Part shown: one piece after another, positions 7,354 through 8,295 of the stretch
Numbering within the stretch: the stretch's first letter is position 1
Layout of the letters: the number at the start of each line of letters is the position of its first letter
From: Actinomycetota bacterium
GTDB lineage: Bacteria; Actinomycetota; Thermoleophilia; Solirubrobacterales; Solirubrobacteraceae
Assembly: GCA_005883905.1 (NCBI GenBank)
Contig: VAYD01000202.1
Location: forward strand, 1 to 8,295
Length of the DNA stretch: 8,295 nucleotides
Reading direction: 5' to 3'
Made by a program: the position numbers and the translations under genes
The notes under the pieces: model-generated
What the model was told of the DNA's origin: nothing
The model's database searches: none
Seen by the model: the letters and a program-made list of their open reading frames with translations, nothing else

Positions 7354-7383
7354 CCGGCGCCCAAGTCTAGGCGCCGGATGATC
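7348..7383 (-). promoter_or_regulatory. Perfect 14-bp inverted repeat covering the gatC start
   Basis: Arms 7348-7361 and 7370-7383 (GATCATCCGGCGCC with GGCGCCGGATGATC) are exact reverse complements around an 8-nt loop (7362-7369). On the minus-strand RNA the gatC AUG (7353-7351) lies in the 3' arm, and the upstream membrane gene stops 10 nt before the 5' arm. A read-through transcript would therefore hide the gatC start. Read as a promoter, TAGACT at 7369-7364 fits TANNNT and would start RNA about 3-4 nt before the ATG, leaving out the 5' arm. No convincing -35 is visible. Confidence 0.6.
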
Positions 7384-7393
7384 TGCGGCGTTC

Positions 7394-8116
7394 TCAGGCC
7401 GTCGGGCCGGCCGGGTCGTCGCCCGGCTGCGGAGGCGCGGGCTCCTGGGGCGGCGCCGGTGGCTCCGGCGCGGGTGCCGGCGGCGTCGGCGGCTCCGGCT
7501 CGGGGGCCGGCGCCGGCGTGGGATCCGGGGTGGGCGAAGGCGGAGCGGGATCCGGCGTCGGCGGCGGCGGCGCGGGGTCCCCGACTGCTCCCCCGGCTCC
7601 CGCGGTTGCCGCGGCCGCCGTCGGTTGAGTGGGCGCTGTGGCACGGTCCCCGAGTCCCTCGGCCTCGGCGCGCATCGACTCGACGCCGCCGCCGGCCTGG
7701 ACGGCGCCGTAGGTGAGCGCTGCCACGAGCGCCAACCCGAGGTACGCGCCGAGGTCGACCGTGATCACGTCGTTCGGGCCCGGCTGGTTGATGATCCGCC
7801 ACAACACGATCAGCGTGGTGACCGCGCCGAGCACCGCAACGACGAGCGGCACGCTGACCGGCAGGTTCGCCGACCGGCCCATGACGACCAGGCCGACCAT
7901 CGCCAGCGCGGCCACGGCGGTGATGAAGATCAGGATGTCCGTCGTGCTGAACGCCTGCCAGGCGTCCGCGTTGGTGTCGACGCCGAGCCGATCCGCGAGC
8001 GCTGACTGGGCGCCGGTCAGCTTGACGCCGTGCCAGTTCAGGAACATGTCGATGAGCAGCAGGACGGCCGCAACCCCCGCGATCTGCTCGCCCCTGCTCA
8101 GCCGATTCACATCCAC
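7394..8116 (-). CDS. Four-helix membrane protein with proline-rich tail, unknown
   Basis: 240 residues from GTG 8116, preceded by GGAGGA (8128-8123, 6-nt spacer); a second in-frame GTG lies at 8110. Four hydrophobic helices (about residues 11-28, 61-80, 87-108, 122-141) predict both ends in the cytoplasm by the positive-inside rule: RLSRGEQ at the N-terminus and MGRSAN between helices 2 and 3. The 32-residue loop between helices 1 and 2 would be outside. After a short Glu/Ala stretch and an Ala/Gly/Thr linker, residues 181-240 form a low-complexity tail with 32 prolines in 60 residues, mixed with Ala, Asp and Glu and hence acidic. No enzymatic motif is seen. It precedes gatC by 40 nt, but whether it shares its transcript is unclear because of the inverted repeat. 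Function unknown. Confidence 0.87.
   Translation of the reverse strand: MDVNRLSRGEQIAGVAAVLLLIDMFLNWHGVKLTGAQSALADRLGVDTNADAWQAFSTTDILIFITAVAALAMVGLVVMGRSANLPVSVPLVVAVLGAVTTLIVLWRIINQPGPNDVITVDLGAYLGLALVAALTYGAVQAGGGVESMRAEAEGLGDRATAPTQPTAAAATAGAGGAVGDPAPPPPTPDPAPPSPTPDPTPAPAPEPEPPTPPAPAPEPPAPPQEPAPPQPGDDPAGPTA
7397..7576 (-). repeat. Low-complexity DNA encoding the Pro/Ala/Glu tail
   Basis: This stretch encodes the proline-rich tail of the membrane protein. It is made of imperfect, irregular short GC-rich repeats; for example a GGATCCGG unit occurs twice (near 7530 and 7550) for PDP-type units. Such DNA is prone to slippage, so tail length may vary between strains or be misassembled. Confidence 0.55.
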
Positions 8117-8125
8117 GAGGTCTCC

Positions 8126-8173
8126 TCCCTCCGGGAACCGAGTGGCGCGAGTGTACGCGCGCCGGCGGAGGGA
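8126..8173 (-). promoter_or_regulatory. Nested inverted repeats before the four-helix protein gene
   Basis: An outer 8-bp pair (8126-8133 with 8166-8173, TCCCTCCG/CGGAGGGA) encloses an inner 6-bp pair (8144-8149 with 8158-8163). On the minus-strand RNA the outer 3' arm overlaps the start of the GGAGGA ribosome binding site of the gene at 8116. It also fills most of the gap after the upstream stop, so it may instead be a 3'-end structure. In DNA this GC-rich, pairs of this size can arise by chance. Confidence 0.28.
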
Positions 8174-8174
8174 T

Positions 8175-8295
8175 TCAGGAGCCGGGAACGGGGCGCGGCG
8201 GGGGCGGCGTGTACGCGCTGTCGGGTGCGTCGGTGCGCTCGTCGCCGATGGCGATCCAGCCGCCCGCGGCGATCAGTGCAAGCGCCGCGAGGCCG
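8175..8295 (-). CDS. Partial membrane protein (C-terminal end only), unknown
   Basis: The last 39 codons of a gene that enters from the right edge and stops at TGA 8177-8175. The visible part is a hydrophobic helix (about the first 17 residues, GLAALALIAAGGWIAIG), then a polar, proline-rich tail (DERTDAPDSAYTPPPPRPVPGS). The design is a C-terminal membrane anchor or last helix with a short Pro-rich tail. It lies 58 nt upstream of the four-helix protein gene on the same strand, which also has a Pro-rich tail. The family cannot be told from this fragment. Confidence 0.6.
   Translation of the reverse strand, partial: GLAALALIAAGGWIAIGDERTDAPDSAYTPPPPRPVPGS

Overview
The window is a high-GC stretch, almost all coding, with nearly every gene on the minus strand (read right to left). 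The codon use, frequent GTG starts, small membrane proteins and the order gatC-gatA-gatB ... ilvB-ilvN point to an actinobacterium. From general resemblance I lean towards the Thermoleophilia/Solirubrobacterales side, but no rRNA or other marker here can prove it.

Layout in the direction of transcription. At the right edge is the 3' end of an unknown membrane protein (8295-8175). Next comes a four-helix membrane protein with a 60-residue proline-rich tail (8116-7394). The three subunits of the tRNA-dependent amidotransferase GatCAB follow as a tight, translationally overlapped block (7353-4242). A short gap with a perfect inverted repeat leads to two overlapping genes of unknown function: a 74-aa soluble protein ending in Gly-Gly (4201-3977) and a 211-aa two-helix membrane protein (3987-3352). 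Two further small genes, a 58-aa two-helix peptide (3183-3007) and a 93-aa two-helix zinc-ribbon protein (2996-2715), are closed by a plausible intrinsic terminator. Then come the acetolactate synthase catalytic subunit ilvB (2656-997), broken by a frameshift at about 1771/1772, and its regulatory subunit ilvN (990-433). A strong hairpin separates ilvN from a small convergent membrane-protein gene on the plus strand (141-302).

Functionally the window holds two well-known systems. GatCAB converts Glu-tRNA(Gln) and/or Asp-tRNA(Asn) to the correctly amidated tRNAs. IlvBN catalyses the first common step of branched-chain amino acid synthesis. The genes between them are small, mostly membrane-bound and of unknown function.

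I found no CRISPR array, mobile element, tRNA, rRNA, toxin-antitoxin pair or defence island, and nothing I would call a new system. The points most worth a second look are the lesion in ilvB, which fits a 17-nt loss of one conserved motif; a perfect 14-bp inverted repeat that buries the gatC start codon; a 10-bp inverted repeat that runs into the ribosome binding site of the 74-aa gene; and the unknown 74-aa/211-aa pair.
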